Notes: a model not told the origin generated them from the letters alone. Positions 42,241 through 52,509 are shown, counted from the first letter of the stretch. The stretch: DNA of 64,000 nucleotides from Paenarthrobacter sp. JL.01a (GCF_025452095.1 NZ_CP104877.1:2356001-2420000), one strand, 5' to 3'. Made by a program: numbers and translations.

Positions 42241-43029
42241 GTGAAGGCACTCTCGCAGAAGCGACGTCACCCATTGGCAGCAATTGCGCTGCTGCTGATG
42301 GGCCTCCTCCTCACTGGTGGGCTTTACGCCGTCGCCACATCTGTCAACCAGGCCAAGGCCGACACCACCAGCTACAGCGCCAGTGACGTAGAACAGGGCG
42401 GCAAGCTTTTCGCCGCCAACTGCGCCACCTGCCATGGCATGGGGGCCAGCGGAACCCAGGACGGCCCCTCGCTGGTCGGCGTGGGCGCTGCCGCGGTTGA
42501 CTTCCAGGTTGGTACCGGTCGTATGCCCATGCAGATGAACGGCCCGCAGGCCCAGAAGAAGCCCGTCCAGTTCAATGAAGAGCAGACCAAGCAGCTCTCG
42601 GCCTATGTCGCATCCCTGGGTGCAGGTCCGGCCATTCCGGAAGAGCACCTGCTCGATGGAAAGGGTGACGCCGCGAAGGGTGGAGAACTCTTCCGCGTCA
42701 ACTGCGCCATGTGCCACAACGCCGCCGCGGCCGGCGGTGCACTGACCCGGGGTAAGTTCGCTCCGGCCCTGGCAGATGTCACCTCGCAGCACATCTACGA
42801 GGCAATGGCTACCGGTCCCCAGAACATGCCCGTCTTCAACGACTCGAATGTCACCCCCGAAGACAAGCGCGACATCATCACCTTCCTGAAGACCATTGAA
42901 GCCAATGGTTCACCGGGTGGTGCGGACCTCGGATCCCTCGGCCCGGTCTCTGAAGGCCTGTTCGTTTGGGTTGCCGGTTTGGGTGTCATCATCGCCTTCA
43001 CGATCTGGCTGACGTCACGCACGTCCTGA
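42241..43029 (+). CDS. qcrC: Cytochrome bc1 complex diheme cytochrome c subunit
   Basis: A 262-residue membrane-anchored diheme cytochrome. A signal/anchor helix (about 12-33) precedes two cytochrome c domains with heme sites CATCH (61-65) and CAMCH (155-159). Likely axial Met ligands are in RMPMQ and QNMPVF. A C-terminal helix (FVWVAGLGVIIAFTIWL) anchors it. QcrC replaces soluble cytochrome c by passing electrons directly to the CtaC CuA centre. GTG start; 87 bases separate it from ctaE. Confidence 0.95.
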   Translation: MKALSQKRRHPLAAIALLLMGLLLTGGLYAVATSVNQAKADTTSYSASDVEQGGKLFAANCATCHGMGASGTQDGPSLVGVGAAAVDFQVGTGRMPMQMNGPQAQKKPVQFNEEQTKQLSAYVASLGAGPAIPEEHLLDGKGDAAKGGELFRVNCAMCHNAAAAGGALTRGKFAPALADVTSQHIYEAMATGPQNMPVFNDSNVTPEDKRDIITFLKTIEANGSPGGADLGSLGPVSEGLFVWVAGLGVIIAFTIWLTSRTS

Positions 43030-43125
43030 TCGGGAACCAACAAAACTTCTGCTGCACAGTCAGCAGTTTGAAACTGAAAACAACTCGGCCCCGGTCGAGA
43101 CAACGAGAGAAGGATGAGGCGAATT

Positions 43126-44196
43126 ATGGGCAACCATAGTGACGGCAGTCCGAACCACTCGGGCACCGTAGCTACGGCTGGTCAGAATGAGGTGGAGAAG
43201 TTCCAGGATCCTGGTCTTCCTCCGCATCGTTTGCGCCTGGCTGACACGGACCCGGTAGCCGCAAAGCGCGCCGAGCGTCAGGTAGCCATTCTGTTTGGCA
43301 CCTCCGTCATCGGAACGCTGGTCTTCCTGGTGGCGTACTTCGCCATCGACCTTGGCGACGACACCACCATTGCAACGATCCGCACGCAGAACCTCCTTCT
43401 GGGTCTCGGTACTGCCTTCGCAATGCTTGGTATCGGCACCGGCATCGTGCACTGGGCCAAGGCCCTGATGCCCGATCACGAAGTGTCCGAGGAACGCCAC
43501 GCTATCCGCACCGAAGAGGACCGTCAGGCTGCAGTGCGCATCGTCGACGACATCGTCGAGGAGACCGGCATCAAGCGCCGTCCGCTGATCCGCAACACCC
43601 TTCTTGGTGCTGTCGCTTTGGCTCCCCTGCCTGCTCTCGCCATCTTCGGCGACCTGGGTCCGCGCCCGGACAAGGCACTTGCACACACGATGTGGGCTCC
43701 CGAGGGTGGCAAGCTCAAGCGCCTGACCCGTGACCCCGATGGCACCCCCATCAAGGCCTCGGATGTCACCATCGGATCGGCCTTCCACGTCATCCCCGAA
43801 GGCCTCAATGAACTCCACGAGGGCAAGCTGAACGAAAAGGCCAAGGCCGTTGTTCTCCTCATGCGCCTGGACCCCAACTCGCTGAACCCCTCCGCGGGCC
43901 GTGAAAACTGGAGCTACAACGGAATCGTTGCCTACTCCAAGATCTGCACGCACGTCGGTTGCCCCGTTGCTCTCTACGAGCAGCAGACCCACCACCTTCT
44001 GTGCCCCTGCCACCAGTCCACCTTTGACCTCACGCAGGAATGCAAGGTCATCTTCGGACCGGCCAGCCGTCCGCTTCCGCAGCTGCCCATCGCAGTTGAC
44101 GCTGAGGGCTACCTCGTCGCTACCAGCGACTTCAGAGAACCTGTAGGACCGAGTTACTGGGAGCGTGACGAGCATGAGCGCCTCATCAACAGCTGA
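43126..44196 (+). CDS. qcrA: Cytochrome bc1 complex Rieske iron-sulfur subunit
   Basis: A 356-residue Rieske protein with three membrane helices (about 50-70, 85-105, 160-180), more than the single helix of mitochondrial forms, as usual in actinobacteria. The 2Fe-2S ligands are C274/H276 (CTHVGC) and C293/H296 (CPCHQS), with a disulfide between C279 and C295. ATG 43126 is chosen because the upstream in-frame ATG is directly against the ribosome site. The qcrB frame overlaps its end by about 23 bases. Confidence 0.93.
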   Translation: MGNHSDGSPNHSGTVATAGQNEVEKFQDPGLPPHRLRLADTDPVAAKRAERQVAILFGTSVIGTLVFLVAYFAIDLGDDTTIATIRTQNLLLGLGTAFAMLGIGTGIVHWAKALMPDHEVSEERHAIRTEEDRQAAVRIVDDIVEETGIKRRPLIRNTLLGAVALAPLPALAIFGDLGPRPDKALAHTMWAPEGGKLKRLTRDPDGTPIKASDVTIGSAFHVIPEGLNELHEGKLNEKAKAVVLLMRLDPNSLNPSAGRENWSYNGIVAYSKICTHVGCPVALYEQQTHHLLCPCHQSTFDLTQECKVIFGPASRPLPQLPIAVDAEGYLVATSDFREPVGPSYWERDEHERLINS

Positions 44197-45847
44197 AGCC
44201 CCCTTCGTTCCGAAGACCAAAGTTGGTAGTTTCACCAACTTCGTAGACGAGCGTGTTGGCGGCTCCGGCATCCTGCGTGAGTTCGGCCGGAAGGTCTTCC
44301 CCGACCACTGGTCGTTCATGTTCGGTGAGGTGGCGCTGTACTCCTTCGTCATCCTGCTGATGTCGGGAACCTTCCTGACCTTCTTCTTCGACCCGTCCAT
44401 GGCAGAAACCCACTACCAGGGTTCCTACACGCCGCTGTACAACGTCGAAATGTCTGTTGCCTACAACTCGTCGCTGAACATCTCCTTCGATGTCCGTGGC
44501 GGGCTGTTCATGCGCCAGGTGCACCACTGGGCAGCATTGCTGTTCGTGGCGTCCCTCGGTGTGCACATGCTGCGCGTCTTCTTCACGGGCGCCTTCCGCA
44601 AGCCCCGCGAAATGAACTGGGTTGTTGGTGGCGTGCTGCTGATCCTGGCCATGGCTGCCGGCTTCACCGGTTACTCCCTCCCCGATGACCTGCTCTCCGG
44701 CAACGGCCTGCGCATCATCGATGGCGTGATCAAGTCCATTCCGGTCATTGGTACCTACATCTCCTTCTTCCTCTTTGGTGGGGAGTTCCCAGGAACGGCC
44801 ATCATCGGCCGTCTGTACGTACTGCACATCCTGCTTGTACCTGCACTGATCCTCCTGATGATCGTGATCCACTTGTTCATGGTGGTTGTGCACAAGCACA
44901 CCCAGTACCCTGGCCCGGGCCGCAACGACGGCAACGTCGTCGGTTACCCCCTCGGTCCGGTGTATGCAGCCAAGGCCGGCGGCTTCTTCTTCATCGTGTT
45001 CGGTGTCCTGGCGCTCATGGCGGCAGCCTTCACCATCAACCCGATCTGGAACTACGGCCCCTACGACCCCTCCCCCGTTTCGGCAGGCACCCAGCCTGAC
45101 TGGTACATCGGATTCGTGGATGGCGCACTCCGGCTCATGCCTGGCGTGGTGAACAACTTCCACTTCGAGTGGATCGTCTTCGGACACACGCTCACGCTGA
45201 ACGTGCTTCTTCCGGCCCTGGTACCGGCAGGAATCATCTTCACCGTCCTGTTCACCTACCCGTGGATCGAACGCTGGGTCACCAAGGACAACCGGGAACA
45301 CCACGTTCTCGACCGTCCCCGGAACGCCCCCACGCGTACGGCCATCGGCGTCGCAGGCTTCACCTGGTACTGCGTCATGTGGGCCGCTGCAGGTTCGGAC
45401 CTCATCGCTACCCACTTCCACGTGTCCCTGAACGACGTGACGTACTGGCTGCGGACCCTGTTCTTCATCGGCCCGGTCATCGCCTTCATCGTCACCAAGC
45501 GCATCGCACTGGCCCTCCAGCGCAAGGACCGAGAGATTGCCCTCCACGGCCGCGAAACCGGACGCATCGTACGTCTCCCGCACGGTGAGTTCATTGAGGT
45601 CCACGCACCTTTGGACGAGTACAAGCGCTACAAGCTTGTCGGCTTCGAGTCGCCGGCTCCCCTGCCGGCACAGCCGAACGAGCATGGCGTAGTGACCCGT
45701 AAGGAAAAGCGCCGTGCAGCGCTGTCCCGCTGGTTCTTCGAAGACCGCGTTGCTCCGGCAACTCCCGCGGAACTCGAAGCAGCCCACTCGCATGGCCACC
45801 ACGAGGCCATCGCAGCAAGCGACGAGCAGAAGAGCCTGAGCCACTAA
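44174..45847 (+). CDS. qcrB: Cytochrome bc1 complex cytochrome b subunit
   Basis: A 557-residue di-heme cytochrome b. Helix B and D His ligands lie in RQVHHWAALLFVASLGVHMLRVFFTGAFRKPRE and RLYVLHILLVPALILLMIVIHLFMVVVHKHTQYPG; the Qo site is the PDWY-type motif QPDWYIGFVDGALRL. A long C-terminal tail (about 425-557) is cytoplasmic and characteristic of actinobacteria. An in-frame GTG nine bases upstream is an alternative start. A 20-bp stem terminator follows and ends the operon. This is the target of Q203-type inhibitors in mycobacteria. Confidence 0.94.
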   Translation: MSASSTAEAPFVPKTKVGSFTNFVDERVGGSGILREFGRKVFPDHWSFMFGEVALYSFVILLMSGTFLTFFFDPSMAETHYQGSYTPLYNVEMSVAYNSSLNISFDVRGGLFMRQVHHWAALLFVASLGVHMLRVFFTGAFRKPREMNWVVGGVLLILAMAAGFTGYSLPDDLLSGNGLRIIDGVIKSIPVIGTYISFFLFGGEFPGTAIIGRLYVLHILLVPALILLMIVIHLFMVVVHKHTQYPGPGRNDGNVVGYPLGPVYAAKAGGFFFIVFGVLALMAAAFTINPIWNYGPYDPSPVSAGTQPDWYIGFVDGALRLMPGVVNNFHFEWIVFGHTLTLNVLLPALVPAGIIFTVLFTYPWIERWVTKDNREHHVLDRPRNAPTRTAIGVAGFTWYCVMWAAAGSDLIATHFHVSLNDVTYWLRTLFFIGPVIAFIVTKRIALALQRKDREIALHGRETGRIVRLPHGEFIEVHAPLDEYKRYKLVGFESPAPLPAQPNEHGVVTRKEKRRAALSRWFFEDRVAPATPAELEAAHSHGHHEAIAASDEQKSLSH

Positions 45848-45861
45848 CAGCTCTGAACTCA

Positions 45862-45905
45862 ACAAGAGAGGGGCCCAGTCCAAATGGACTGGGCCCCTCT
45901 CTTGT
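45862..45905. terminator. Strong terminator after qcrB
   Basis: A perfect 20-bp stem with an AAAT loop, one of the longest hairpins in the window, between qcrB and the convergent gntR gene. Confidence 0.8.
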
Positions 45906-45982
45906 CTTGTGCTGTTCAGCCGCAAGGCCTGCCTGAACGAGGCGAATCGGACACGGCAACCCCAGGCCCTCCGAGAGCCGTG

Positions 45983-46771
45983 CTACTGCGTCCGGTACCC
46001 CGAGGCATAGTTCCGCGTTGGACGCACACCAGGGCGCTGCAGGGGAATCCAGAGCTTGTACCGGTCGGCACGGTAGTAGGACACCGAGTAGTCCACCATG
46101 GCCCGGGCGACGAATGCGTGCCGCTGTATCTTCAGCAGCGGGGAACCCACGTCGACGTTGAGCAGCCTGGCAGTCGATGGAGACGCTGCGGTGGCTTCGA
46201 TCATGTCCTCCCCCCACTCCATGACCAGGCCGTACCGCTCGCTCAGGACGTTGTAGAGGGACGTGGGAGGCGCCTCGTCGAGAAGCCCGGGGACGCGGTG
46301 CGCCGGGATGAAGTTCTCATCCACGCTCATTGGCTCGTTATCGGCCAACAGAAGCCTCCGGAAGCGCACCAAGGGCGTTCCTTCGTCCAGCTGAAGTTCG
46401 CGTGCCAGAAAGGCACTGGCCGCAATCTGTTCGAAACTGAGGACTTTGGCAGCAGGCACCATGCCTCGACGCTGCATTTCCTCGCTGTACGACGTCAGCT
46501 TCACCTGCAGATCAAGCTTCGGCTTCTTTACGAACGTCCCCAAGCCCACGACGCGCTCAATGACTTCCTCTCCAACCAGGGCATCAATCGCCTGGCGGAC
46601 CGTCATCCGGGCGAGCCCGAAACGCTCCGAGAGATCCCGCTCGGACGGCAGGGCCGACCCAGGCGGACAGGACTGTCCAATAAAAGTTCGCAGGATCTCA
46701 CGGAGCTGGATGTAGATGGGCGTACTGCTGGAGCGGTCGATCTCGCCGGCAATATCAGCTGCGTCAGCCAC
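45983..46771 (-). CDS. GntR family (HutC/DasR-type) transcriptional regulator
   Basis: A 262-residue regulator. The winged HTH is TPIYIQLREILRTFIGQSCPPGSALPSERDLSERFGLARMTVRQAIDALVGEEVIERVVGLGTFV. A UTRA effector domain follows (YSEEMQRRGMVPAAKVLSFEQIAA through YSVSYYRADRYKLWIPLQRP). UTRA regulators, such as DasR and NagR, usually sense sugar phosphates. It diverges from an HPr gene, so it may tie PTS sugar supply to gene control; targets are not known. The GTG start lacks a clear ribosome site. Confidence 0.88.
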   Translation of the reverse strand: MADAADIAGEIDRSSSTPIYIQLREILRTFIGQSCPPGSALPSERDLSERFGLARMTVRQAIDALVGEEVIERVVGLGTFVKKPKLDLQVKLTSYSEEMQRRGMVPAAKVLSFEQIAASAFLARELQLDEGTPLVRFRRLLLADNEPMSVDENFIPAHRVPGLLDEAPPTSLYNVLSERYGLVMEWGEDMIEATAASPSTARLLNVDVGSPLLKIQRHAFVARAMVDYSVSYYRADRYKLWIPLQRPGVRPTRNYASGYRTQ

Positions 46772-46928
46772 GACAGTAGCCCGCCATGTAAGTCATGGTT
46801 CTAGGATAATTCAGGAACACCTCAGGTCTAGACCAGCGAGGACCCGAGTTGTTAGGCGTTGGGCGCTGGCCGCTACGCTTGTAAGGATCATTTTTCGGCG
46901 GGGTAACCGCCCTAGCAAAGGAGCTGGC

Positions 46929-47222
46929 TTGCCGCAGCACAAAGCATCGGTCGCCGCAGAGATCGGCCTGCACGCCCGGGCGGCGGCAGTCTTCGTACGC
47001 GCCGTCACGGAGACGGGGCTTCCGGTAACCATCCGAAAAGCTGACGGACATCCGGTCGACGCCCGCTCGCTGCTCGAAGTCATGACGGAAGACTTCGAAC
47101 ACGGCTGCGAGGTCTTCCTGGAGGTCGCTCCTGAGGCCCTGACGGACCAGCAAACCATCTCAGAGGCCAAGAATGCCTTGGCAGCCCTTTCCTCCGTCCT
47201 GGAGGCCCCAGAGGCCCACTGA
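46929..47222 (+). CDS. HPr family phosphocarrier protein of the PTS
   Basis: A 97-residue HPr. IGLHARAAAVFVRA holds the phospho-accepting His15 and Arg17. The central helix region DARSLLEVMTEDFEHGCEVFLE carries the residue equivalent to Ser46. EIIA/EI transfer phosphate through His15 to sugar permeases. TTG start with AAAGGAG 6 bases upstream. A TACGCT hexamer and a GGCGG/CCGCC mini-hairpin lie in the leader. No other PTS genes are next to it. Confidence 0.9.
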   Translation: MPQHKASVAAEIGLHARAAAVFVRAVTETGLPVTIRKADGHPVDARSLLEVMTEDFEHGCEVFLEVAPEALTDQQTISEAKNALAALSSVLEAPEAH

Positions 47223-47281
47223 ACGGCCAACCGCGAATCCGGCGTCGGCCGGATTCACGAATCAGATCCTAAATGGAACAA

Positions 47282-47321
47282 AAAAGGATGGGCTCCACCT
47301 TTCGGTGGGGCCCATCCTTTT
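47282..47321. terminator. Bidirectional terminator between HPr gene and ctaF
   Basis: A long stem (AAAGGATGGGC side with GCCCATCCTTT) flanked by A-run and T-run, so it can serve both convergent genes. Confidence 0.75.
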
Positions 47322-47333
47322 CGTACTGACTAA

Positions 47334-47735
47334 CTAGTGGGCGTGGTCGCCGCGGCTGTACTCAAAGACCCAGCCAACGAGTGCGACAAGCGCCAGGCCA
47401 CCGGCCACGTAGGTGACCCAGAAACCAACGGCCAGGCCGAGGAATCCGCCAGCGCAGGACAGACCGAGTACCAGGGGCCACCAGCTCCAGGGGCTGAAGT
47501 GTCCCTGCTCGCCTGCGCCTTCGTGGATCTCTGCATCAGGACGGTCCTCCGGGCGCATGCCGATGCGCTTGCCGGTGAAGCCAAGGTAGGCGCCGATCAT
47601 GCCTGCGAGGCCACCGACCAGGAGGATGCCGAGAACGCCGACCCACTCCGACCATTCGGTGAGGAAGCCATAAGCGATGGCTACTGGCACGAAGAAGAAG
47701 ACTCCGGCTCCGAAGAGCCACGATTCAATTTTCAT
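47334..47735 (-). CDS. ctaF: Cytochrome c oxidase subunit IV (actinobacterial CtaF)
   Basis: A 133-residue membrane protein with four helices: about 5-25, 32-52 and a pair in 85-123. [33 protein letters not shown] and [29 protein letters not shown] are typical of the actinobacterial aa3 subunit IV. It stabilises the oxidase. The ATG overlaps the ctaD stop as ATGA, so it is translationally coupled and ends the ctaC-ctaD-ctaF operon. Confidence 0.92.
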   Translation of the reverse strand: MKIESWLFGAGVFFFVPVAIAYGFLTEWSEWVGVLGILLVGGLAGMIGAYLGFTGKRIGMRPEDRPDAEIHEGAGEQGHFSPWSWWPLVLGLSCAGGFLGLAVGFWVTYVAGGLALVALVGWVFEYSRGDHAH

Positions 47736-49453
47736 TTGCTGACGTCCCTCTGGTCGGCGTTACCCAAGACTGCTGCTGCGGGTGACGGAGCCTCGGCGGT
47801 GTGCACCTGGGCCAACTCCGGGTGGTGGAGATCCAGGGCCGGGCGTTCGGAGCGGATACGGGGCAAGGAGGTGAAGTTGTGGCGCGGCGGCGGGCAAGAG
47901 GTTGCCCATTCCAGCGACGCACCAAAGCCCCACGGGTCATCCACTTCAACCTTCTTGTTGCTGCGCCACGTGATGTAGACGTTCCAGAAGAACGGCAGGA
48001 GTGAGGCACCCAGGACGAAGGAGGAGATGGTGGAGAACTGGTTCATCCACGTGAAGTTATCCTGCGGCATGTAGTCGGCGTAACGGCGCGGCATACCCTC
48101 AACACCGAGCCAGTGCTGGATAAGGAACGTGCCGTGGAAACCGAGGAACAGCAGCCAGAAGTGAATCTTTCCGAGTCGCTCGTTCAGCATCTTGCCGGTC
48201 CACTTGGGCCACCAGAAGTAGAAGCCCGCGAACATTGCGAACACGACCGTGCCGAACACGACGTAGTGGAAGTGCGCCACCACGAAGTAGGAGTCGGATA
48301 CGTGGAAGTCCAGCGGCGGTGAAGCCAGGATGATGCCGGTCAAACCACCGAAGAGGAAGGTCACCAGGAAGCCGATGCTCCACAGCATGGGGGTCTCAAA
48401 CGTGATGGATCCCTGCCACAGCGTACCGATCCAGTTGAAGAACTTCACGCCCGTCGGAACTGCGATCAACATAGTCATGAAGGCGAAGAACGGCAGCAGC
48501 ACCGAGCCGGTGACGTACATGTGGTGGGCCCACACCGTCACGGACAGAGCGGCGATGGCAATGGTTGCATAAACCAGGCCCTTGTAACCGAAGATCGGCT
48601 TGCGGCTGAAGACCGGGAAGATCTCGGAGACGATGCCGAAGAACGGCAGGGCGATGATGTACACCTCGGGGTGGCCGAAGAACCAGAACAGGTGCTGCCA
48701 GAGGACGGCACCGCCGTTTTCGGGATCAAAGATGTGCGCACCGAAGCGGCGGTCGGCGCCAAGGGCAAACAGAGCTGCAGCCAGCGGCGGGAACGCCATG
48801 AGGACCAGGATTGCCGTCACCAGCGTGTTCCAGGTGAAGATCGGCATACGCCACATGGTCATGCCCGGGGCACGCATGCAGATGATGGTGGTGATGAAGT
48901 TGACGGCACCAAGGATGGTTCCGAAACCGGAGAGCGCAAGTCCGAAGACCCACAAGTCTCCACCGACGCCAGGGCTGAATGTCGTGTTCGACAACGGCGC
49001 GTAGGCGAACCAACCAAAGCTTGCCGCACCCTGCGGGGTGATGAAGCCGGAGACTGCAATGGTGGAGCCGAACAAGAAGAACCAGAAAGCCAAAGCGTTC
49101 AGGCGGGGGAACGCAACATCCGGTGCACCGATCTGCAACGGCATGATCACGTTGGCGAAGCCGGCGAACAGAGGCGTTGCGAACATCAGCAGCATCACGG
49201 TGCCGTGCATCGTGAACATCTGGTTGTACTGCTCTTTGGTCTGCAGGATCTGCATACCGGGTTCGAACAGTTCTGCACGGATCAGCAGCGCCATGACGCC
49301 ACCGAGGCAGAAGAAAACGAACGACGCGATCAGGTACATGTACCCGATGGTCTTGTGGTCCGTGGAGGTGATCCAGTTGACGACGATGCGCCCCTTGGAT
49401 TTAGGAACTACGGGAGCCTCGAGGGTCCCGGCGGATTGAGTGTAAGTAGCCAC
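47732..49453 (-). CDS. ctaD: Cytochrome c oxidase subunit I
   Basis: A 573-residue, twelve-helix catalytic subunit of the aa3 oxidase. The heme a ligand is in [26 protein letters not shown]. The CuB/heme a3 site includes [23 protein letters not shown], where His is cross-linked to Tyr, then [10 protein letters not shown] and [27 protein letters not shown] start with GGGGAG upstream, 10 bases after ctaC. The K-channel and D-channel residues look intact by eye. Confidence 0.96.
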   Translation of the reverse strand: MATYTQSAGTLEAPVVPKSKGRIVVNWITSTDHKTIGYMYLIASFVFFCLGGVMALLIRAELFEPGMQILQTKEQYNQMFTMHGTVMLLMFATPLFAGFANVIMPLQIGAPDVAFPRLNALAFWFFLFGSTIAVSGFITPQGAASFGWFAYAPLSNTTFSPGVGGDLWVFGLALSGFGTILGAVNFITTIICMRAPGMTMWRMPIFTWNTLVTAILVLMAFPPLAAALFALGADRRFGAHIFDPENGGAVLWQHLFWFFGHPEVYIIALPFFGIVSEIFPVFSRKPIFGYKGLVYATIAIAALSVTVWAHHMYVTGSVLLPFFAFMTMLIAVPTGVKFFNWIGTLWQGSITFETPMLWSIGFLVTFLFGGLTGIILASPPLDFHVSDSYFVVAHFHYVVFGTVVFAMFAGFYFWWPKWTGKMLNERLGKIHFWLLFLGFHGTFLIQHWLGVEGMPRRYADYMPQDNFTWMNQFSTISSFVLGASLLPFFWNVYITWRSNKKVEVDDPWGFGASLEWATSCPPPRHNFTSLPRIRSERPALDLHHPELAQVHTAEAPSPAAAVLGNADQRDVSK

Positions 49454-49463
49454 GTCGCTCCCC

Positions 49464-50333
49464 TTACTTTTCGTTCAGGTTCGGATTGCGGTCGTATTCC
49501 GCACCGAGCAGGCCCGTGTTGCCATCCTGGCGGAGCTTGTCCATGTGGGCCTTGAACTCAGACTCGGAGACAACCTTGACGCGGAAAAGCATTTCGGAGT
49601 GGTATTCACCGCAAAGTTCAGCACACTTGCCATCGAAGGTGCCTTCCTTCGTCGGGGTGAACCGGATGTAGTTGGTTTTGCCCGGGATCATGTCGCGCTT
49701 CTGGAGGAACGCGGGGACCCAGAACGAGTGGATGACATCGCGGGAGTTCAGTTCCAGGTCAACGGACTTGTTGACCGGCAAGTACAGCGTAGGGAGCAGT
49801 TCCTTGTCGACCTCGTTGCCGGTCAGGTGCGCCTGGACGCCGGCCTCGTGGAGGTCCTCGGTGATGACCTGGCCCTGCTTGTAGTTGAAGTCCCATGCCC
49901 ACTGCTTGCCGCGGACATCAACGACGACGTCGGCCGGCTGTGAGCGGTCATCAATCGCGCGCTGGTCCTGGTCGGTGAAGTAGAAGAACACCAGAACCAT
50001 GAACAGCGGAATGGTCAAGTAAAAGACCTCGAGCGGCAGGTTGTAGCTGAGCTGCTTGGGGAATCCCGTGGTGCCCTTGCGGCGACGGTAAGCAATGATG
50101 CACCAGACCAGGAGGCCCCACGTGATGATACCGACTGCCAAGGCGGCGATCCATGAGTTGACCCAGAGGTCCATGATCCGGTCAGTGTGGTTGGTGGTGC
50201 CGCGTTCTGTAGGCAGCCAACCCTTCTCTACCTCTGGTGAACATCCGGTCAAAACCAACGCGCCGGCGAGTGCCAAGCCAGTGATCGAGGTGATCTTTAT
50301 GCGTCGGCTGCCGGTTCGGTTCTGCGAACTCAC
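49464..50333 (-). CDS. ctaC: Cytochrome c oxidase subunit II (lipoprotein)
   Basis: A 289-residue subunit. A signal peptide ends in lipobox VLTGC (Cys31). Two membrane helices follow (about 57-80 and 98-120), then an extracytoplasmic cupredoxin domain. CuA ligands are in the motif [12 protein letters not shown] (C237, C241, H245, M248), with the earlier His in [13 protein letters not shown] 50333 is chosen for its GAAGGG ribosome site; a longer frame adds 19 residues. It accepts electrons from QcrC. Confidence 0.94.
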   Translation of the reverse strand: MSSQNRTGSRRIKITSITGLALAGALVLTGCSPEVEKGWLPTERGTTNHTDRIMDLWVNSWIAALAVGIITWGLLVWCIIAYRRRKGTTGFPKQLSYNLPLEVFYLTIPLFMVLVFFYFTDQDQRAIDDRSQPADVVVDVRGKQWAWDFNYKQGQVITEDLHEAGVQAHLTGNEVDKELLPTLYLPVNKSVDLELNSRDVIHSFWVPAFLQKRDMIPGKTNYIRFTPTKEGTFDGKCAELCGEYHSEMLFRVKVVSESEFKAHMDKLRQDGNTGLLGAEYDRNPNLNEK

Positions 50334-50517
50334 AGACGGCCCTTCCTCTTGTTGCTGTCTCCCGGCAGGCCGAAGGCTCACCGGGCACACTAAAAGTTTT
50401 ACTACCCGATGTAGAGCTTACCGCTATCAGGCGGTTTTCGCGCACATGTCAGCGCCGTGGCTCCGGATGCGTTTAAAGCACCCCGCAAGTGGCGCCGACA
50501 TGCGGCGATGGCTCACA

Positions 50518-50907
50518 TCAGTGAAACGAATCACCGCAGGCGCAAGACCCGCCGGCGTTCGGGTTGTCAATGGTGAAGCCTTGCTTCGAAATGGTGTCCT
50601 CGAAGTCGATGCTTGCGCCGCTGAGGTAAGGGACACTCATCTTGTCCACGATGACCTCAACACCGTCGTAATCCCGCACAGCATCTCCGTCGAGTATCCG
50701 CTCGTCAAAGTAGAGCTGGTAGATCAAGCCGGAGCAGCCGCCAGGCTGGACTGCAACGCGCAGCCGAAGGTCGGTGCGCCCTTCCTGTTCGAGGAGGCTG
50801 CGGACCTTGCCTGCCGCCACGTCGGTCAGGTTGACCTCGTGCGTGGGCAGCTCGTCGTTGGCGACGACCTGTGTTCCGGTGCTGTTTTCGTTGGTTGCAG
50901 TGCTCAT
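50518..50907 (-). CDS. erpA: Iron-sulfur cluster insertion protein ErpA (A-type carrier)
   Basis: A 129-residue HesB/IscA-family protein with the three conserved Cys: C58 in GGCSGL and C122/C124 in SCACG. VNLTDVAAGKVRSLLEQEG is the family N-terminal block. It passes Fe-S clusters to target enzymes. AGAAGG lies 9 bases before ATG. Its place next to the oxidase genes is common in Arthrobacter-type genomes; a direct role in loading the Rieske protein QcrA is a guess. The 184-base gap to the ctaC start contains no feature I can support. Confidence 0.92.
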   Translation of the reverse strand: MSTATNENSTGTQVVANDELPTHEVNLTDVAAGKVRSLLEQEGRTDLRLRVAVQPGGCSGLIYQLYFDERILDGDAVRDYDGVEVIVDKMSVPYLSGASIDFEDTISKQGFTIDNPNAGGSCACGDSFH

Positions 50908-51068
50908 TGGCCTACCTTCTTATGAAGCTTCTGGCGGCGGCGCCGGGACGCTGCCTGCCCTTACCCAATTACATACGGGTTACAGCTAATGCTACGTCGC
51001 GCAGACGCTTAGCTATAACTCCTGACGTAACCACGGACAGCATTTCCTTGTTCCCGGCCGAACGGGTC

Positions 51069-52502
51069 CTAGGCGCCCAGCCCCTCGGCATTCAGACGCG
51101 CAAGCATCAGGGCTTCGGCCAGCACAGCATGGCGGAAGTCTCCGATATGCAGGGATTCGTTGGCGCTGTGGGCACGGGAGTCAGGGTCCTCCACACCTGT
51201 CACCAGGATCTGCACGTCAGGATACATTTCCGTGAGGTCCGCGATGAACGGGATGGAGCCGCCGATTCCCATCTCGACGGGCTTGACGCCCCACGACTCC
51301 TCCAAGGCCCACAAAGCCAACTTCGCGGCCCCGGAAGTCGTGTCGGTGGCAAAAGCGTTACCCCGCTCCCCCGGCGTAAAGGTCACCCTGGCACCGAAGG
51401 GTGCGTTCGATTCCACATGCTGCTTCAGGGCGTCCATGGCGGCTTCGGGGTCCTGACCCGGCGCGAGGCGCATGCTGAACTTCGCCCGGGCCGCGGGAAT
51501 CAAGGTATTGGATGCGACATCCACCGCCGGGACGTCCATACCGATGATGGACAAGGCCGGCTTGGTCCACAGGCGCGAACCGATCGTGCCGCTCCCGGCG
51601 AGCCGCACGCCGTCGAGCACTGACGCATCCGCGCGGTAGTCCGCCTCGGTGAGGTCGACCGCAACGTCGTCGCGGGCCGCCAAGCCGGCGACCGCCACGT
51701 TGCCGTCGTCGTCGTGGAGAGTCGCTATCAAGCGCGACAAGAGCGTGGGAGCATCCAGGACCGGTCCGCCAAACATCCCCGAGTGGACAGCGTGGTCCAA
51801 AACCCGGACTTCGAACGTTCCATCCACCAAGCCACGCAGGCTGGTGGTCAGAGCCGGGACGCCCACCTTCCAGTTGCTCGAGTCGGCAACGACGATCACA
51901 TCTGCCCGCAGCAGCTCCTGGTGTTCCTCAAGGAAGGTGCGGAACGTCGGCGAGCCGGCTTCCTCCTCACCTTCGAAGAAGAAGGTCACACCGAGACCGA
52001 GGTCCTCGCCGAGGACCTTGCTGACAGCACTGTACGCTGCCAGGTGCGCCATGATGCCGGCCTTGTCGTCAGCGGCTCCGCGACCGTAAAGGCGTCCATC
52101 CCGCTCCTCTGCCACGAACGGTTCGGACTTCCACAGGGCCCGGTCCCCCGGCGGCTGTACATCGTGGTGGGCGTACAAAAGGATGGTGGGTTTTCCTCCC
52201 GCCGCTGGTCGACGGGCGACGACGGCGGGACCACCGGGGGTCCCGTCGGCTTTGTCGCACCTGAGGATCCGGACGTCGGTCATGCCGGCAGCCTTGACCA
52301 GCGACGACACGGCCTCGGCGCTTCGATCCAGTTCCTTGGGGTCGAAGCTCGGCCATGCAATGCCTGGAATCGAGACGAGCCCGCGCAGGGAATCCATGGT
52401 GGAGTCGAAGGACTCTTCAACCGCCCTGGCCAGTGCCTCGACCGGGATGTCGCCGGAGTACTGTTGCTTGTTCTGCGGGGTGTCCGCATGTGCTGAAGTC
52501 AT
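51069..52502 (-). CDS. M20 family dipeptidase
   Basis: A 477-residue zinc peptidase. The first metal block is ILLYAHHDVQPPGD; the middle has YGRGAADDKAGIMAHLAAY (bridging Asp), then FFFEGEEEAGSPTF (catalytic Glu pair). A dimerisation (lid) domain interrupts the catalytic domain around residues 200-330. Similar to DapE/carnosinase-like dipeptidases; the family also includes deacetylases, so the substrate is open. ATG 52502 is used because a TAAAGT hexamer lies 7 bases upstream and the extension is not conserved-looking. Confidence 0.9.
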   Translation of the reverse strand: MTSAHADTPQNKQQYSGDIPVEALARAVEESFDSTMDSLRGLVSIPGIAWPSFDPKELDRSAEAVSSLVKAAGMTDVRILRCDKADGTPGGPAVVARRPAAGGKPTILLYAHHDVQPPGDRALWKSEPFVAEERDGRLYGRGAADDKAGIMAHLAAYSAVSKVLGEDLGLGVTFFFEGEEEAGSPTFRTFLEEHQELLRADVIVVADSSNWKVGVPALTTSLRGLVDGTFEVRVLDHAVHSGMFGGPVLDAPTLLSRLIATLHDDDGNVAVAGLAARDDVAVDLTEADYRADASVLDGVRLAGSGTIGSRLWTKPALSIIGMDVPAVDVASNTLIPAARAKFSMRLAPGQDPEAAMDALKQHVESNAPFGARVTFTPGERGNAFATDTTSGAAKLALWALEESWGVKPVEMGIGGSIPFIADLTEMYPDVQILVTGVEDPDSRAHSANESLHIGDFRHAVLAEALMLARLNAEGLGA

Positions 52503-52509
52503 GGCCCAC

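Noticed and set aside
44186..45925. A 579-codon open frame antisense to qcrB
   Set aside because: Same GC artefact. It also runs through the qcrB terminator hairpin, and its product is low-complexity Glu/His/Val sequence.
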